A stretch of DNA of 64,000 nt from Acidobacteria bacterium AB60 (lineage in GTDB: Bacteria > Acidobacteriota > Terriglobia > Terriglobales > Acidobacteriaceae). The stretch's first letter is position 1, and each line of letters begins with the position of its first letter. Below are positions 51,668 through 60,952 of this stretch, piece by piece. Under the pieces are notes generated by a model. It ran no database searches and was not told the origin of the DNA. It worked only from the letters and a program-made list of their open reading frames with translations. A program made the translations under genes and the position numbers. Location: NCBI GenBank assembly GCA_008682415.1, contig VANK01000015.1:1-64000 (forward strand), read 5' to 3'.

Positions 51668-52348
51668 ATGAGCGACGATCGTAAGTCTGGAATTGCGTTT
51701 CTTGCCGGTTCTCTCGGCTGCATCGTGACCATGGCCATTCATCCCATCGGGCGCGGCATTATGACACCCGCGCAAGCCGAGGGACTGGCCCGCATGTCGG
51801 AGATTGCGCACGCACTGGCGATGGTGAGCTTTCTGATTCTCTTCCTGGGGGCGCTAGGGGTGACGCGCCGGTTGGAGAGCCGCGACGCTCGACCCGCGCC
51901 GCGCCGCTACGCCGTCGCGGCGCTGGTGCTGTATTCGTTTGCAGCGGTCGCCATGATGCTGGCGACAGCGGTGAGCGGGTTCATCGAGCCGGAGCTGATC
52001 CGGCGCATGGTGAACGACGCGGCCAACGCCCAGCAGTGGCGGTTGATCATCGAGGCTGTGTTTACGTTCAACCAGGCGTTCGCGAGGATCTACTCGGTGG
52101 CGGCGTCAGGGGCGATTCTGCTGTGGTCGGCGGCGGCGTTGCGTGACGGCGGGCTCAATCGCGGCTCTGCGGCGTATGGGTGCCTGGCGGCGATCGCGGT
52201 GACGATTCTAATCGCGGTGGGGCATCTGCGCCTGAACCTGCATGGGATGGCGGTGGTGGTATTTGCGCAGACGCTGTGGTTTGTGCTCGCGGGCGTGGAG
52301 ATGCTGCGCAGTTCCGGTGGCCACGCCGAGGATGCAGCGGCCTCTTGA
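51668..52348 (+). CDS. Predicted multi-pass inner-membrane protein
   Basis: 226 aa with about six hydrophobic helices (e.g. AFLAGSLGCIVTMAIHPIG, MVSFLILFLGALGVTRRL, ALVLYSFAAVAMMLATAVSGF). No family with known function was recognised, and no catalytic motif is visible. The frame is open to 51044 through the TetR gene, but ATG 51668 fits the first helix and the divergent layout. Likely controlled by the adjacent TetR protein. Confidence 0.75.
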   Translation: MSDDRKSGIAFLAGSLGCIVTMAIHPIGRGIMTPAQAEGLARMSEIAHALAMVSFLILFLGALGVTRRLESRDARPAPRRYAVAALVLYSFAAVAMMLATAVSGFIEPELIRRMVNDAANAQQWRLIIEAVFTFNQAFARIYSVAASGAILLWSAAALRDGGLNRGSAAYGCLAAIAVTILIAVGHLRLNLHGMAVVVFAQTLWFVLAGVEMLRSSGGHAEDAAAS

Positions 52349-52402
52349 GCGGCGGAGGAACGGGGTACAGGTTCCTCCCTCCGCGCACAGAAGGCCAATC
52401 GA

Positions 52403-53770
52403 TCACAGGGAGACGGTGCCGGTGCTGTCGCCGATGCAATCGATGGGGACGTTCAGCCGCTGGGCGACGCTGAGAAGCACGTTGGCCATGGGGGTATCGA
52501 CCGGGCAGGCGATGTGCTGATTGCCCCGCACCGCGCCGCCGGCCTTGCCGGCTAGAAAGAGCGGCAGGAAACGGTGTTCGTGGATGTGGGAGTCGCCCAT
52601 GGGGCTGCCATAGAGCACCAGCGCGTGGTCAAGCAGGTTTCCTCCGCCGTCGACGCTGTCGCGCATGCGGTGGAGGAAGCGCGCGACTTTGCCGACGTGA
52701 TACTGATTGAGCCGCGCGAACTCCTCGATGCGGTCGTCGGCCTCGCGGTGATGCGAGAGGGCGTGGAACGGGGTGGTGACGCCGCTCTCCGGGTAGAGGC
52801 GCTGGCTGCGATCCAGGCCCATTTTGAAGGAGAGGACGCGGGTGACATCGCTCTTGAGGGCCAGCAGCTGAAGGTCGAACATGAGATCGACGTGTTCGTC
52901 GAAAGAATCGGGAACGCTCAGGGGCGCGTCGGCGAGGGCGCGCGGGACGGCGGCATTGCGCTCCTCGACGGCCTGGATGCGCTTTTCGAGGCTGCGCACC
53001 TCCTCCAGGTATTCGCTGATACGGGCGCGGTCGGCCGCGCCCATGCGCCGCTTGAGCGAGGCCACGGGCGCCGGGACGGCATCGAGAACGCTGGCGCTGC
53101 GCCCGGCACTTCCCGGGCGGTCCTGCGCAGAGGTCTGGGAGGAGACGATGCGCTCGAAGATGCGCCGCGGCGAGGACTCCATGGGTAGCGGCTGGGAGGG
53201 CGAGGCCCAGCTGATGGTGTGGGTGTAGGCGCAACTGTAGCCGTGACCGCAGCCGCCGGTGAGGCCGTTCTCCTCAATGCAAAGCTGCATTGAGGAGAGG
53301 CGGGTTTCGTGGCCGACCGTCTGCGCAACCAACTGGTCGAGCGAGGGGCCGGAGGAGAGGTCGTCGCCCTCCGTGCGGCGGGGATGGGCGGCGGTGAGAA
53401 AGACGGCGGAGGAACGCGCGTGGTCGGCCATTGGCCCGTCCTCGTCGGGGACCAGGGACATGGCGTTGTGCAGGGCGGTGTTGCTGATGACGGTGAGGTA
53501 GTCGCGGAGGCGCTCGAGGGGCTTCAGAGTGGGGGTGATGGCGAAGTCGCGTCCCGTCTGCGCGGGCGACCACAGGTTGCGGGCGCGGCCCGATGGGGCG
53601 CAGCCGGCGGCGCCATGCACCATCTCGATGGCGACAAAACGCGTGGGGGGAAGCGCGGCTGCGCCCAGCGCGCGCGCCGGCATCATGGAGTCGAGAAAGG
53701 GGAGGGACAAGGTCACTCCCAATCCGCGCAGAACGGTACGCCGCGGCAGGGATCGGTTGGTGATGAACAT
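52403..53770 (-). CDS. DUF1552 protein with Tat-type signal
   Basis: 455 aa. The N-terminus SLPRRTVLRGLGVTLSLPFLDSM has the twin-arginine and hydrophobic core of a Tat signal. The body matches DUF1552 (RFVAIEMVHGAAGCAP, LSVISNT-like region LTVISNTALHNAM, LVLYGSPMGDSHIHEHRFLPLFLAG), related in fold to sulfatase/phosphatase-like DUF1501 proteins. In planctomycetes and acidobacteria such genes usually sit beside DUF1592/DUF1588 cytochrome-like genes; none is visible here. Function unknown. The start at 53770 is fixed by the signal. Confidence 0.88.
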   Translation of the reverse strand: MFITNRSLPRRTVLRGLGVTLSLPFLDSMMPARALGAAALPPTRFVAIEMVHGAAGCAPSGRARNLWSPAQTGRDFAITPTLKPLERLRDYLTVISNTALHNAMSLVPDEDGPMADHARSSAVFLTAAHPRRTEGDDLSSGPSLDQLVAQTVGHETRLSSMQLCIEENGLTGGCGHGYSCAYTHTISWASPSQPLPMESSPRRIFERIVSSQTSAQDRPGSAGRSASVLDAVPAPVASLKRRMGAADRARISEYLEEVRSLEKRIQAVEERNAAVPRALADAPLSVPDSFDEHVDLMFDLQLLALKSDVTRVLSFKMGLDRSQRLYPESGVTTPFHALSHHREADDRIEEFARLNQYHVGKVARFLHRMRDSVDGGGNLLDHALVLYGSPMGDSHIHEHRFLPLFLAGKAGGAVRGNQHIACPVDTPMANVLLSVAQRLNVPIDCIGDSTGTVSL

Positions 53771-53949
53771 CTGCAGTTTCCTCCAGTGGGCCTCTACGGG
53801 GGTTGAGGCTAGCCGTCGAGCGCTCGCGCGGGCGCCGGAGCGATGCGGGGCTGTTGGGGAGCATCACGGGCGCCGGCGCGCCGATAGCCTGATGATGAAG
53901 CCGCGCGAGGCGTGTCGCAAGAGGGCCAGTACGACATAGACTTAGGTTT

Positions 53950-54750
53950 ATGCGCCAACCCTTGCTGGTGCGGGAGAACGATCCGGGCCGCGGCATCTCG
54001 GTGACCAGTCATGCGCGCGACTACGCGCGCGATTCGCGGGTGAGTCTTCACGCGCATGGGTCGGATCAGCTGGTGTATGCCAGCCGCGGGGTGATGGAGA
54101 TTGCCGCGGGCGAGCACCTGTGGGTGCTGCCGCCGCACTTCGGCCTGTGGGTGCCGGCGCGGACGGCACACAGGATTCACATGCACGAGCGGGTGGGGAT
54201 GCGCACGCTGTATCTGCGTCCCGGGATCTTTGCGCGCTGGGCGGGCTGCACGGTGTTTCATGTGACGCCGTTGCTGCGGCAGCTGATCTTTGAGATTGTG
54301 CGGCGGGAGAGACTGCGCGCGCGCGATGGGCTGGATGGGGCTCTGCTGCAGGTGCTGGTGGCGCAACTGGAGCGGGCCACGCCGGTTCCGACGGGCATTA
54401 CGCTCCCCCGCGACGAGCGCGCGGCGGCCGTGGCGCAGCGGGTGCTAGAGGATGTGGCGAGCCGGCGTTCGCTGGGGGATCTGTGCAAGAGCGCCGGGGC
54501 GAGCGTTCGAACCATGCAACGGATCTTCCAGCGCGAGGTGGGGCTGGACTTTGAATCGTGGCGTCGGCAGGTGCGGTTGATGCGCGGGGTGCAGCTGCTG
54601 GTGTCGGGACGGAGCGTGAAGGAGGTGGCCGATGCGGTGGGTTATGCCGACACGAGCACGTTTGTGGCGCTGTTTCGATCCGTGTTCGAGCGGCCGCCCA
54701 AGGCGTGGGTGCTGGGGCTGCCATCCGAACGAAGCGATGAGGAAGAGTAA
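53950..54750 (+). CDS. AraC-family transcriptional regulator
   Basis: 266 aa. An N-terminal cupin-like sensing domain (HAHGSDQLVYASRGVMEIAAGEH) is followed by two helix-turn-helix motifs (RSLGDLCKSAGASVRTMQRIFQ and RSVKEVADAVGYADTSTFVALFRSVFERPPKAW). It is divergent from the DUF1552 gene with ~180 bp between. The target is not evident. Confidence 0.92.
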   Translation: MRQPLLVRENDPGRGISVTSHARDYARDSRVSLHAHGSDQLVYASRGVMEIAAGEHLWVLPPHFGLWVPARTAHRIHMHERVGMRTLYLRPGIFARWAGCTVFHVTPLLRQLIFEIVRRERLRARDGLDGALLQVLVAQLERATPVPTGITLPRDERAAAVAQRVLEDVASRRSLGDLCKSAGASVRTMQRIFQREVGLDFESWRRQVRLMRGVQLLVSGRSVKEVADAVGYADTSTFVALFRSVFERPPKAWVLGLPSERSDEEE

Positions 54751-54871
54751 CGCGGAGGTCAGGGCATCACGGCGAAGATCCTGCCAGAGCGGGTGCGCGA
54801 TATTCGCTCGATGAGCGACACGGGGCACTATGCGCGGCGGCTTCGGACTGAAAGGGGGTGGCGGAACGGCG

Positions 54872-55486
54872 TCAGCGGGTACCGGCGGCGGCCTTCTTCT
54901 TTTGCGCTGCCGCGGTCCAGGGAGGCGTGATGCCGTTCTGGCGAGCGTAGGCGATGAGCTGGCCGAGGTGCTCATGCGCGTCGCCGACGAGGATGTAGAC
55001 GACGTCTCCTTCGTCGGCCTGGGGGCCGAGCTTGGGCAGGAGCTTGGCGAAGTCGGCATTGCTCATGCCGTTGATGGTCTTGCTGGCGAAGTCCCAGGAG
55101 TGGTTGAGCTCTTCGACGATGCGGTCGCGGTCGGTGGTGGATTTCTCGAGTTCCTTTGGCTTGACGCCGGCGGGCGGGGTGGCGCCCATCATGCCGAGGA
55201 TGCCATAGCGCTCGGCCGAGACGTGGAGAAAGACTTCGGCGAAGGAGCGCGTGTCCGGGGCGGGACGCCAGGTGAGCTTGTCGGCGGGGATGGCCTGGAC
55301 GAGGGCCACGCACTTCTTGTTCACGGCTTCGAGATCAACCAGGGCCTGGGCCTTGAGGTCGTAGCTGGGCGCGGTGGGATCGGCGGGGGCGGCGGCCGCA
55401 GGCGGAGCCGGGGCCTGGGCGAGTGCTGTGAGAGCGCTGGCCGTGAGAACGCAGGCAAGGCAGGTGGAGACAATCGAGGGCTTCAT
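54872..55486 (-). CDS. Exported DinB-family protein
   Basis: 204 aa with a signal peptide (CLACVLTASALTALAQA) and a four-helix DinB/YfiT-like domain. Three metal-ligand-type histidines are visible: FLHVSAERYG, ELNHSWDF and AHEHLGQLIAYAR. DinB-like proteins often act as metal-dependent thiol transferases, but exported acidobacterial forms lack a defined role. ATG 55486 has GGAGG 6 bp upstream; the longer open frame to 55726 is not needed. No operon partner. Confidence 0.88.
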   Translation of the reverse strand: MKPSIVSTCLACVLTASALTALAQAPAPPAAAAPADPTAPSYDLKAQALVDLEAVNKKCVALVQAIPADKLTWRPAPDTRSFAEVFLHVSAERYGILGMMGATPPAGVKPKELEKSTTDRDRIVEELNHSWDFASKTINGMSNADFAKLLPKLGPQADEGDVVYILVGDAHEHLGQLIAYARQNGITPPWTAAAQKKKAAAGTR

Positions 55487-55804
55487 GGCGGACCTCCGCG
55501 TCGGTGAGATTCTGCGATGGGTCCGAGAGTAGGACAGGGGAAGAGGAGTGGCAAGCAGTTCGTGACGGCATCGCGGTTTGCTGGGGCGAGTGGCTCCGGG
55601 GCGGGACCGGTATAGGGCGAACAAGGGTGCATTCGCGCGGGGCGCTGCCAAAGCCACTGCGCTCAGGAACGCAGACCTCTGCGGCAGCAGGCAATTCGAG
55701 AATGCCGCCCGAATGGCTGTGCTCAAATAGACGGCAAGGCGACGCCTGGAGTGTGCGTTCGCTGACGGCGTGTTCCCTTTCTTATCCCACCAAGGAGAAG
55801 ACCT
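55487..55804. other. Divergent intergenic region without recognisable features
   Basis: 318 bp between the DinB and M28 peptidase starts. It must contain both promoters, but I could not pick convincing -35/-10 boxes or an operator. AAGGAG at 55791-55796 is the ribosome site of the peptidase gene. Confidence 0.5.
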
Positions 55805-57430
55805 GTGAGGCTGCTCTCATTCAAGCTGGTTGCTGCTGTGTGCGTGATGACTCTGCTGGTGCCTGCGTGCTTCCCGGCGCAGGAGGGCGACAAGGTGGAT
55901 TTGGCGGCTCTGACGGCGATCAAGAACGAGGCGTTCAATCGCTCGCAGGTGATGGAGAACCTGTTTTACATCTCCGAGGTGTATGGGCCGCGGGTGAACA
56001 ACAGCCGCAACCACCGCGCGGCGGCGGAGTGGGCGATGCAGCGCATGAAGGAGTGGGGCCTGCAGAATGTGCACCTGGAGAAGTGGGGCCCGTTCGGGGA
56101 CGGGTGGCAGATCAAGAAGTACTACGGCGCGCTGGAGACGCCCGCGTATGCGCCGCTGATCGGGTTTCCGCTGGCGTGGACGCCGGGCACGAATGGGCCG
56201 GTGACGGCGGAAGCAGTGCTGGCGCCGCTGCACTCCCAGGAGGACTTCGCCAAGTACAAGGGGAAGCTGAAAGGGAAGATCGTGCTGATCTTCGACCCGC
56301 GCGAGCTGGCGCTGCACACGGAGGCGGAGGCGCACCGGCTGACGGACGAGGAGGTGGGGGCGCGGACGAAGACGCCGGATCCGGCGCACATGGGGTTTGG
56401 TCCGCAGCGGGCGGGAGGGGCGACGCCACGGCCGGGCGAGTACACGCCGGCAACGCTGTCGACGGGGGCGCCGAGCGGGCGCGTGCTGCGCAACCAGGTG
56501 AATGCGTTCCTGAAGGAGGAGGGCGTGGCGGTGGCGCTGACGCCGGGCTACAACGGCGACGGGGGCACGGTATTCGCGTCGTATGGGGGATCGCAGGATC
56601 CGAAGGACCCGGTGGGGCCGCCGATGGCGGCGATTACGCCGGAGCAGTACAACCGCATCAGCCGCCTGCTGCAGCACGGGATGACGCCGAAGCTGACGTT
56701 CGATATCGAGACCGAGTATCAGAAAGACGACGAGATGGGCTTCAACGTGATTGGAGAGATTCCCGGCACGACGAAGGCCGATGAGGTGGTGATGGTGGGC
56801 GGGCATTTCGACAGCTGGCAGGGCGGAACGGGGGCGACGGACAACGGCACGGGTTCGTCGGTGGCGATGGAGGCGGTGCGGATTCTGGCGGCGGTGAAGA
56901 AGCCGGTGGCGCGCACGGTGCGGGTGGCGTTGTGGGGCGGCGAGGAGGAGGGGCTGTATGGCTCGCTGGCATACGTGCAGCAGCACTTTGCGCCGCGGGA
57001 CACGATGAAGAAGACGCCGGAGTACGACAAGCTGGATGTGTATTTCAACGATGATTCGGGGTCGGGGAAGTTCCGCGGTGTGTCGGCGCTGGGCAATGCG
57101 GAGCTGGCGGCGATCTTTGACTCGTGGATTGCGCCCATCCGGGACGTTGGGATCGAGGCGGTGGTGGGCTTGACGGCGGGGCCGACGCGGGAGCCGGGCG
57201 GAACGGATTCGACGAGCTTCTCGTGGATTGGGCTGGACGGGGTAGGGTTCATGCAGGATCCGCTGGAGTACGGCACGCGGACGCATCACTCGAACATGGA
57301 TCTCTACGATCGCGTGCAGAAGGGCGATGTCATGCAGGGGGCGATGATCGAGGCGTGGTTTGCGTACAACGCGGCGACCCGTGCGGAGATGCTGCCACGA
57401 ATCGAGACGCCGGCGCCGACGGCGAAGTGA
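55805..57430 (+). CDS. Secreted M28-family metallopeptidase with PA domain
   Basis: 541 aa starting at GTG 55805 with AAGGAG 9 bp upstream. A signal peptide (LVAAVCVMTLLVPACFPAQ) may include a lipobox-like Cys. A protease-associated insert covers ~residues 120-290. The M28 zinc site is seen in GGHFDSW, ATDNGTGSS, LWGGEEEGLYG, YFNDDSGSG and the late HHSNMDLYD. Members are exo-aminopeptidases or carboxypeptidases acting outside the cytoplasm. The next gene is convergent (gap 37 bp). Confidence 0.92.
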   Translation: MRLLSFKLVAAVCVMTLLVPACFPAQEGDKVDLAALTAIKNEAFNRSQVMENLFYISEVYGPRVNNSRNHRAAAEWAMQRMKEWGLQNVHLEKWGPFGDGWQIKKYYGALETPAYAPLIGFPLAWTPGTNGPVTAEAVLAPLHSQEDFAKYKGKLKGKIVLIFDPRELALHTEAEAHRLTDEEVGARTKTPDPAHMGFGPQRAGGATPRPGEYTPATLSTGAPSGRVLRNQVNAFLKEEGVAVALTPGYNGDGGTVFASYGGSQDPKDPVGPPMAAITPEQYNRISRLLQHGMTPKLTFDIETEYQKDDEMGFNVIGEIPGTTKADEVVMVGGHFDSWQGGTGATDNGTGSSVAMEAVRILAAVKKPVARTVRVALWGGEEEGLYGSLAYVQQHFAPRDTMKKTPEYDKLDVYFNDDSGSGKFRGVSALGNAELAAIFDSWIAPIRDVGIEAVVGLTAGPTREPGGTDSTSFSWIGLDGVGFMQDPLEYGTRTHHSNMDLYDRVQKGDVMQGAMIEAWFAYNAATRAEMLPRIETPAPTAK

Positions 57431-57467
57431 GGCGTTCGGGCTCCGGATGAGGGCGTTGTGCCGGGGA

Positions 57468-59444
57468 TCACCCCGCGGCGGGCAGCCAGACGGAGAAGAC
57501 ACTGCCGACGCCTTTGCGGCTGCGGACACGGAGGTAGCCTGCGTGTTTGCGGAGGATGTCGCGGCTGACCCAGAGGCCGAGGCCAGTGCCGTGCATGCCC
57601 TTGGTGGTAAAGAAGGGCTCGCAGAGGCGGCGCACGGTGTCGGGGTCCATGCCCAAGCCGGTGTCGGCCACGGTGACACAGACGCCGGGCGCGGCCGTTT
57701 GGGGATGGCGCAGATCGCGGGTGCGGACGAATAGCGTGCCGCCGCGGTTCATGGCGTCGAAGGCGTTGCCGATGAGGTTGGCGAAGACCTGACGCAGTTC
57801 CGAGCTGATGCAAAGCACGCGGCGGTGGTCGAGGGAGCGGGCGAGGACGCGGATCTCGGCCTGCTTGAGACGGCCTTCGTAGATGGCCAGGGCGGAGTCG
57901 ACCAGGGTGGAGGTCTTTTCGCTGGTCTCGCGGGTGGACTGGCGGTTGAAGACGAGCGTGTGGGTGACGACGTGGGAGACGCGCTTGAGCTCGGCTTCGG
58001 CCTGGGAGAGCAGGGCGGCGGCCTGGTCGGGAAGGTCCATGCCGCGGCAGAGGTAGATGAGGTTGAAGACGGCTTCGAGAGGGTTGTTGATCTCGTGGGA
58101 GATGGTGGCGGCGAGGCGTCCGACGACGGCGAGCTTCTCGTTTTTGCGCAGGGCCTCTTCGGCGAGCACGGCGGCGGTGACGTCTTCGGTGGCGAGCATG
58201 ATGCCGCCGATAGCGCCGCTGGCTTCGTACCAGGGATGGAGCTCCCACTTGATCCAGTGGGTGGTGCCGTCGCCGCGAATCATCTGCTCGCGTTCGGTGG
58301 AGAGGCTTTCGCCCTCCAGGCCGCGGCGATGAACCTCGCGCCAGTGCTGAGGCAGATCGGGGAACACGTCGTAGTGGGAGCGGCCGAGGATGTCGCCGGA
58401 GATGCGGCGATCGGCGAGCCAGCGGCGGCTGACGGCGATGTAGCGCATCTCGCGATCGAACATGGCGATGGAGGCGGGAGCGTTTTCGACAAAGAGGCGG
58501 TGGCGGGCTTCGCTGTCGCGGATGGCGGCGAGGGCAAGCTGGACGCGCTCGGCCGCGAGCTGGAGCTCGCGATTGGTTTCGGCGAGAGCGAGCTCGGCCT
58601 GCTTCTGCGCGGTGATATCGCGGTTGATGCCGGCCATGCGGACGGGGCGGCCCTCGCTGTCGCGGAAGACGGTGCCGGGAGCGGAGATCCAGCGGACAGT
58701 TCCGTCCGGCCAGACCACGCGGAACTCGGCCGCGTAGGTGGCCTGGGGATCGGCGAGGGCGCGTTCGACCTGGCGGATGACGGAGGAGCGGTCGTCGGGG
58801 TGAACGGCGTTGATGAAGTCCTCGCCGGTTTTGAGGTCGTTGCGGCCCCACAGGGCATCGGTGGTGCCGTAAGTTTCGCAGCGGCCGTCAGAAAACTCCC
58901 AGACCCAGGTACCGACCTTGGCGCCGGCGTAGATGAGGCGGAGGCGTTCGGCCTGGAGCTCGCGCTCGAGTTCGATCTGCTTGCGTTCGTGAATGTCGCT
59001 GGTGACGCCGAGGATGTAGGAGCGGCCGTCGCGCTGGAAGGTGCGGCCGATGGAGTGTTCCCAGCGCGGGCCGGAGGGCGTGTTGACGCGGAACTCGATG
59101 TCGTAGGAGATGCCGCGGTCGACGGCGGCCTGGAAGGCGGCGGCGACCCGGTCGCGGTCTTCAGGGACGATGCAGGCGATCCAATCTTCGGCAGGCGCTT
59201 CGCCGCTTACGCCGGGAAAGAGCTCGCGCATACGGGCGTCGCCCACGACGAATTGGCGCTGGGGATCGTAATACCAGGCGCCGAGCTGGGCGCCTTCGAG
59301 CACCATCTGCAGGCGCTGCTCGCTCTGGCGGAGACGGTCTTCGATGGTCTGGGGAGGCGGGGCTTCCGCGAGTACGGGATGGCCGTTTTGGGGAAGAGCA
59401 GGACCGCCCGCCGAGGGAACATCCTGTGCTATGGAGTTGGACAT
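57468..59444 (-). CDS. Multi-PAS sensor histidine kinase (apparently soluble)
   Basis: 658 aa from ATG 59444. Three PAS/PAC modules are visible, at about residues 35-150, 165-285 and 305-430 (LQMVLEGAQLGAWYYD, RLIYAGAKVGTWVWEF, HRLFVENAPASIAMFD). The dimerisation/phosphoacceptor helix is AATISHEINNPLEAVFNL with the phosphorylated His, and the ATPase has NLIGNAFDAMNRGG, DTGLGMDP and GTGLGLWVSR. No transmembrane segment is apparent, so it likely senses a cytoplasmic cue such as redox or a ligand through PAS. No response regulator lies nearby. The frame is open to TTG 59528, but ATG 59444 with GGGAG upstream is preferred. Confidence 0.92.
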   Translation of the reverse strand: MSNSIAQDVPSAGGPALPQNGHPVLAEAPPPQTIEDRLRQSEQRLQMVLEGAQLGAWYYDPQRQFVVGDARMRELFPGVSGEAPAEDWIACIVPEDRDRVAAAFQAAVDRGISYDIEFRVNTPSGPRWEHSIGRTFQRDGRSYILGVTSDIHERKQIELERELQAERLRLIYAGAKVGTWVWEFSDGRCETYGTTDALWGRNDLKTGEDFINAVHPDDRSSVIRQVERALADPQATYAAEFRVVWPDGTVRWISAPGTVFRDSEGRPVRMAGINRDITAQKQAELALAETNRELQLAAERVQLALAAIRDSEARHRLFVENAPASIAMFDREMRYIAVSRRWLADRRISGDILGRSHYDVFPDLPQHWREVHRRGLEGESLSTEREQMIRGDGTTHWIKWELHPWYEASGAIGGIMLATEDVTAAVLAEEALRKNEKLAVVGRLAATISHEINNPLEAVFNLIYLCRGMDLPDQAAALLSQAEAELKRVSHVVTHTLVFNRQSTRETSEKTSTLVDSALAIYEGRLKQAEIRVLARSLDHRRVLCISSELRQVFANLIGNAFDAMNRGGTLFVRTRDLRHPQTAAPGVCVTVADTGLGMDPDTVRRLCEPFFTTKGMHGTGLGLWVSRDILRKHAGYLRVRSRKGVGSVFSVWLPAAG

Positions 59445-59804
59445 CCGCGCTCCCGTATCGGTCGGCTTTACAGGAGTCTGGAGTTGGTCGGCTGTTGCAC
59501 TTGCGCTGCCACCATGGCTGATTCCCAAGAACCGGTAGCTTCACTGTACAGGAGGGAATGTGTCGGGGTTTGCCATCCCGCAAAGAATGCGCGGATGATT
59601 TTGGCGTGCTGAAAGGGAGACTGGCGGAGCAGGCGACTCTGCGGGAGCCGGGCGACCCCCGACTTACTTCTACCGGGAGGTGCGCGAAGAAAAGATGGGA
59701 CCCTCGTCCGGAGGCACGACCGCCTCTCGGGGACCGAGAGGCGGATTGGGAGGGTCAGTTTTGAGCCAGGCACGTTTGAGGCACGGTCACCTGACCGCTG
59801 TGAG
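59445..59804. other. Intergenic region between the kinase and the rplI operon end
   Basis: 360 bp. It holds the kinase promoter region and a perfect hairpin (59720-59744). No gene is supported. Confidence 0.5.
59720..59744 (-). terminator. Hairpin downstream of rplI (terminator candidate)
   Basis: CCGCCTCTCGG-GGA-CCGAGAGGCGG, a perfect 11-bp stem with a 3-nt loop, 60 bp past the rplI stop. No T-tract follows on the minus strand, so termination may need Rho. Confidence 0.5.
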
Positions 59805-60305
59805 TTATTCGGCGACGGTTTCCGCGGGGGCGGCGGCTTCGGCGCCCTGCTCGTCGGAGACCGCCTCGCCGATGACCTTCACCTTGATGTGGGTGGAGAC
59901 TTCGCGGTGGAGCTTGAGGGTGACGTCGAAGTTGCCGAGGGCCTTGAGGGGCTCGTTGAGCTGGATCTTGCGGCGATCGATGTCGAAGCCCTGGGCCGCG
60001 AGCTCGTTGGCGATGTCGGCAGAGGTGACGGAGCCGAAGAGCTGGCCATGCTCGCCGGACTTGCGGGTGAAGGTGAGGACGACGGGCGCGAGCTTGGCAA
60101 CGAGCTCCTCGGCCTGGGCCTTCTCAGTGGCGGAGCGGCGGGCGGCGGCGGCCTTCATCTGGTCGATCACGGCCTTATTGGCGACGGTAGCCTGCAGAGC
60201 CAGCTTGCGCGGCAGCAGGAAGTTGCGGCCGTAGCCGTCGGCCACCTTCACGACATCTCCGCGGTGGCCCAGGTTGGCTACGTCTTCTTTCAGGATGACT
60301 TCCAT
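59805..60305 (-). CDS. rplI: 50S ribosomal protein L9
   Basis: 166 aa. The N-terminal rRNA-binding domain is typical (MEVILKEDVANLGHRGDVVKVADGYGRNFLLPR), followed by the long helix and C-terminal domain (GSVTSADIANEL). The last ~20 residues form an Ala/Glu-rich tail beyond the usual ~150 aa. ATG 60305 is chosen over TTG 60311. It is the last gene of the rpsF-rpsR-rplI run, the conserved bacterial order. Confidence 0.97.
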   Translation of the reverse strand: MEVILKEDVANLGHRGDVVKVADGYGRNFLLPRKLALQATVANKAVIDQMKAAAARRSATEKAQAEELVAKLAPVVLTFTRKSGEHGQLFGSVTSADIANELAAQGFDIDRRKIQLNEPLKALGNFDVTLKLHREVSTHIKVKVIGEAVSDEQGAEAAAPAETVAE

Positions 60306-60481
60306 GGTCAAATCTCCAATGTTGGCGGCACGTCTCTGCAGGTCCTCTTGCGGTCTGATCCGGACCCTGGCAGTCGGTTGCGCCGCGCAGATGATAACTC
60401 GGCTTCGGCAAAGTTGTCGCCCGCCCGTTGGTCTGCCCCGTTACACGAAAGCGGCATCGCCAACAGGCGTGTTGATGCGGC

Positions 60482-60850
60482 TTAGTGCCGGGTAGCGAAG
60501 GGCAGCAGGGCGATGTTGCGGGCCTGCTTGATGGCGCGGGTCAGGCGGCGCTGGTGGGTGGTGCAGACGCCGGTGAGGCGGCGGGGCACAATCTTGCCGC
60601 GCTCGGCCACGAAGCCCTGCAGGAGGCGGACGTCGCGATAGGGGATGGCGTCGATCTTCTCCGTGCAGAACTTGCACACCTTTTTGCGGCGGAAGAACTT
60701 GCCGCGGCCGCCAGGACCGCCTGAGGGGCGAGGGCCGCGGGGACCGCCCGGGCCGGAACCAGGACCGGAGCCGGAACCCGCACCGGGTCCACCTCCGGGT
60801 CCGCTTTGGGTTGCGCCCTCGGGGGCGCGTCCTTGTACTTCGTCTGCCAT
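60482..60850 (-). CDS. rpsR: 30S ribosomal protein S18 with Gly/Pro-rich N-terminal extension
   Basis: 122 aa against the usual ~75. The core (FFRRKKVCKFC, IDAIPYRDVRLLQGFV, RIVPRR-like KIVPRRLTGVCTTHQRRL) is normal S18 and keeps CxxC and a later Cys/His pair, the zinc-ribbon-type variant. Residues ~10-48 are a low-complexity Gly/Pro/Ser/Arg tract. GAGGAA lies just before ATG 60850. The partner S6 is encoded 102 bp upstream. Confidence 0.96.
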   Translation of the reverse strand: MADEVQGRAPEGATQSGPGGGPGAGSGSGPGSGPGGPRGPRPSGGPGGRGKFFRRKKVCKFCTEKIDAIPYRDVRLLQGFVAERGKIVPRRLTGVCTTHQRRLTRAIKQARNIALLPFATRH

Positions 60851-60952
60851 GATGATTCCTCTTTACTGACTGTCTGTGCCCGGCGAGGCCGGGGAAATGC
60901 CTGGGACTCAGGGACCAGGGCATTGCCTGGTCTCCATGCCCGGGTGCGAATG

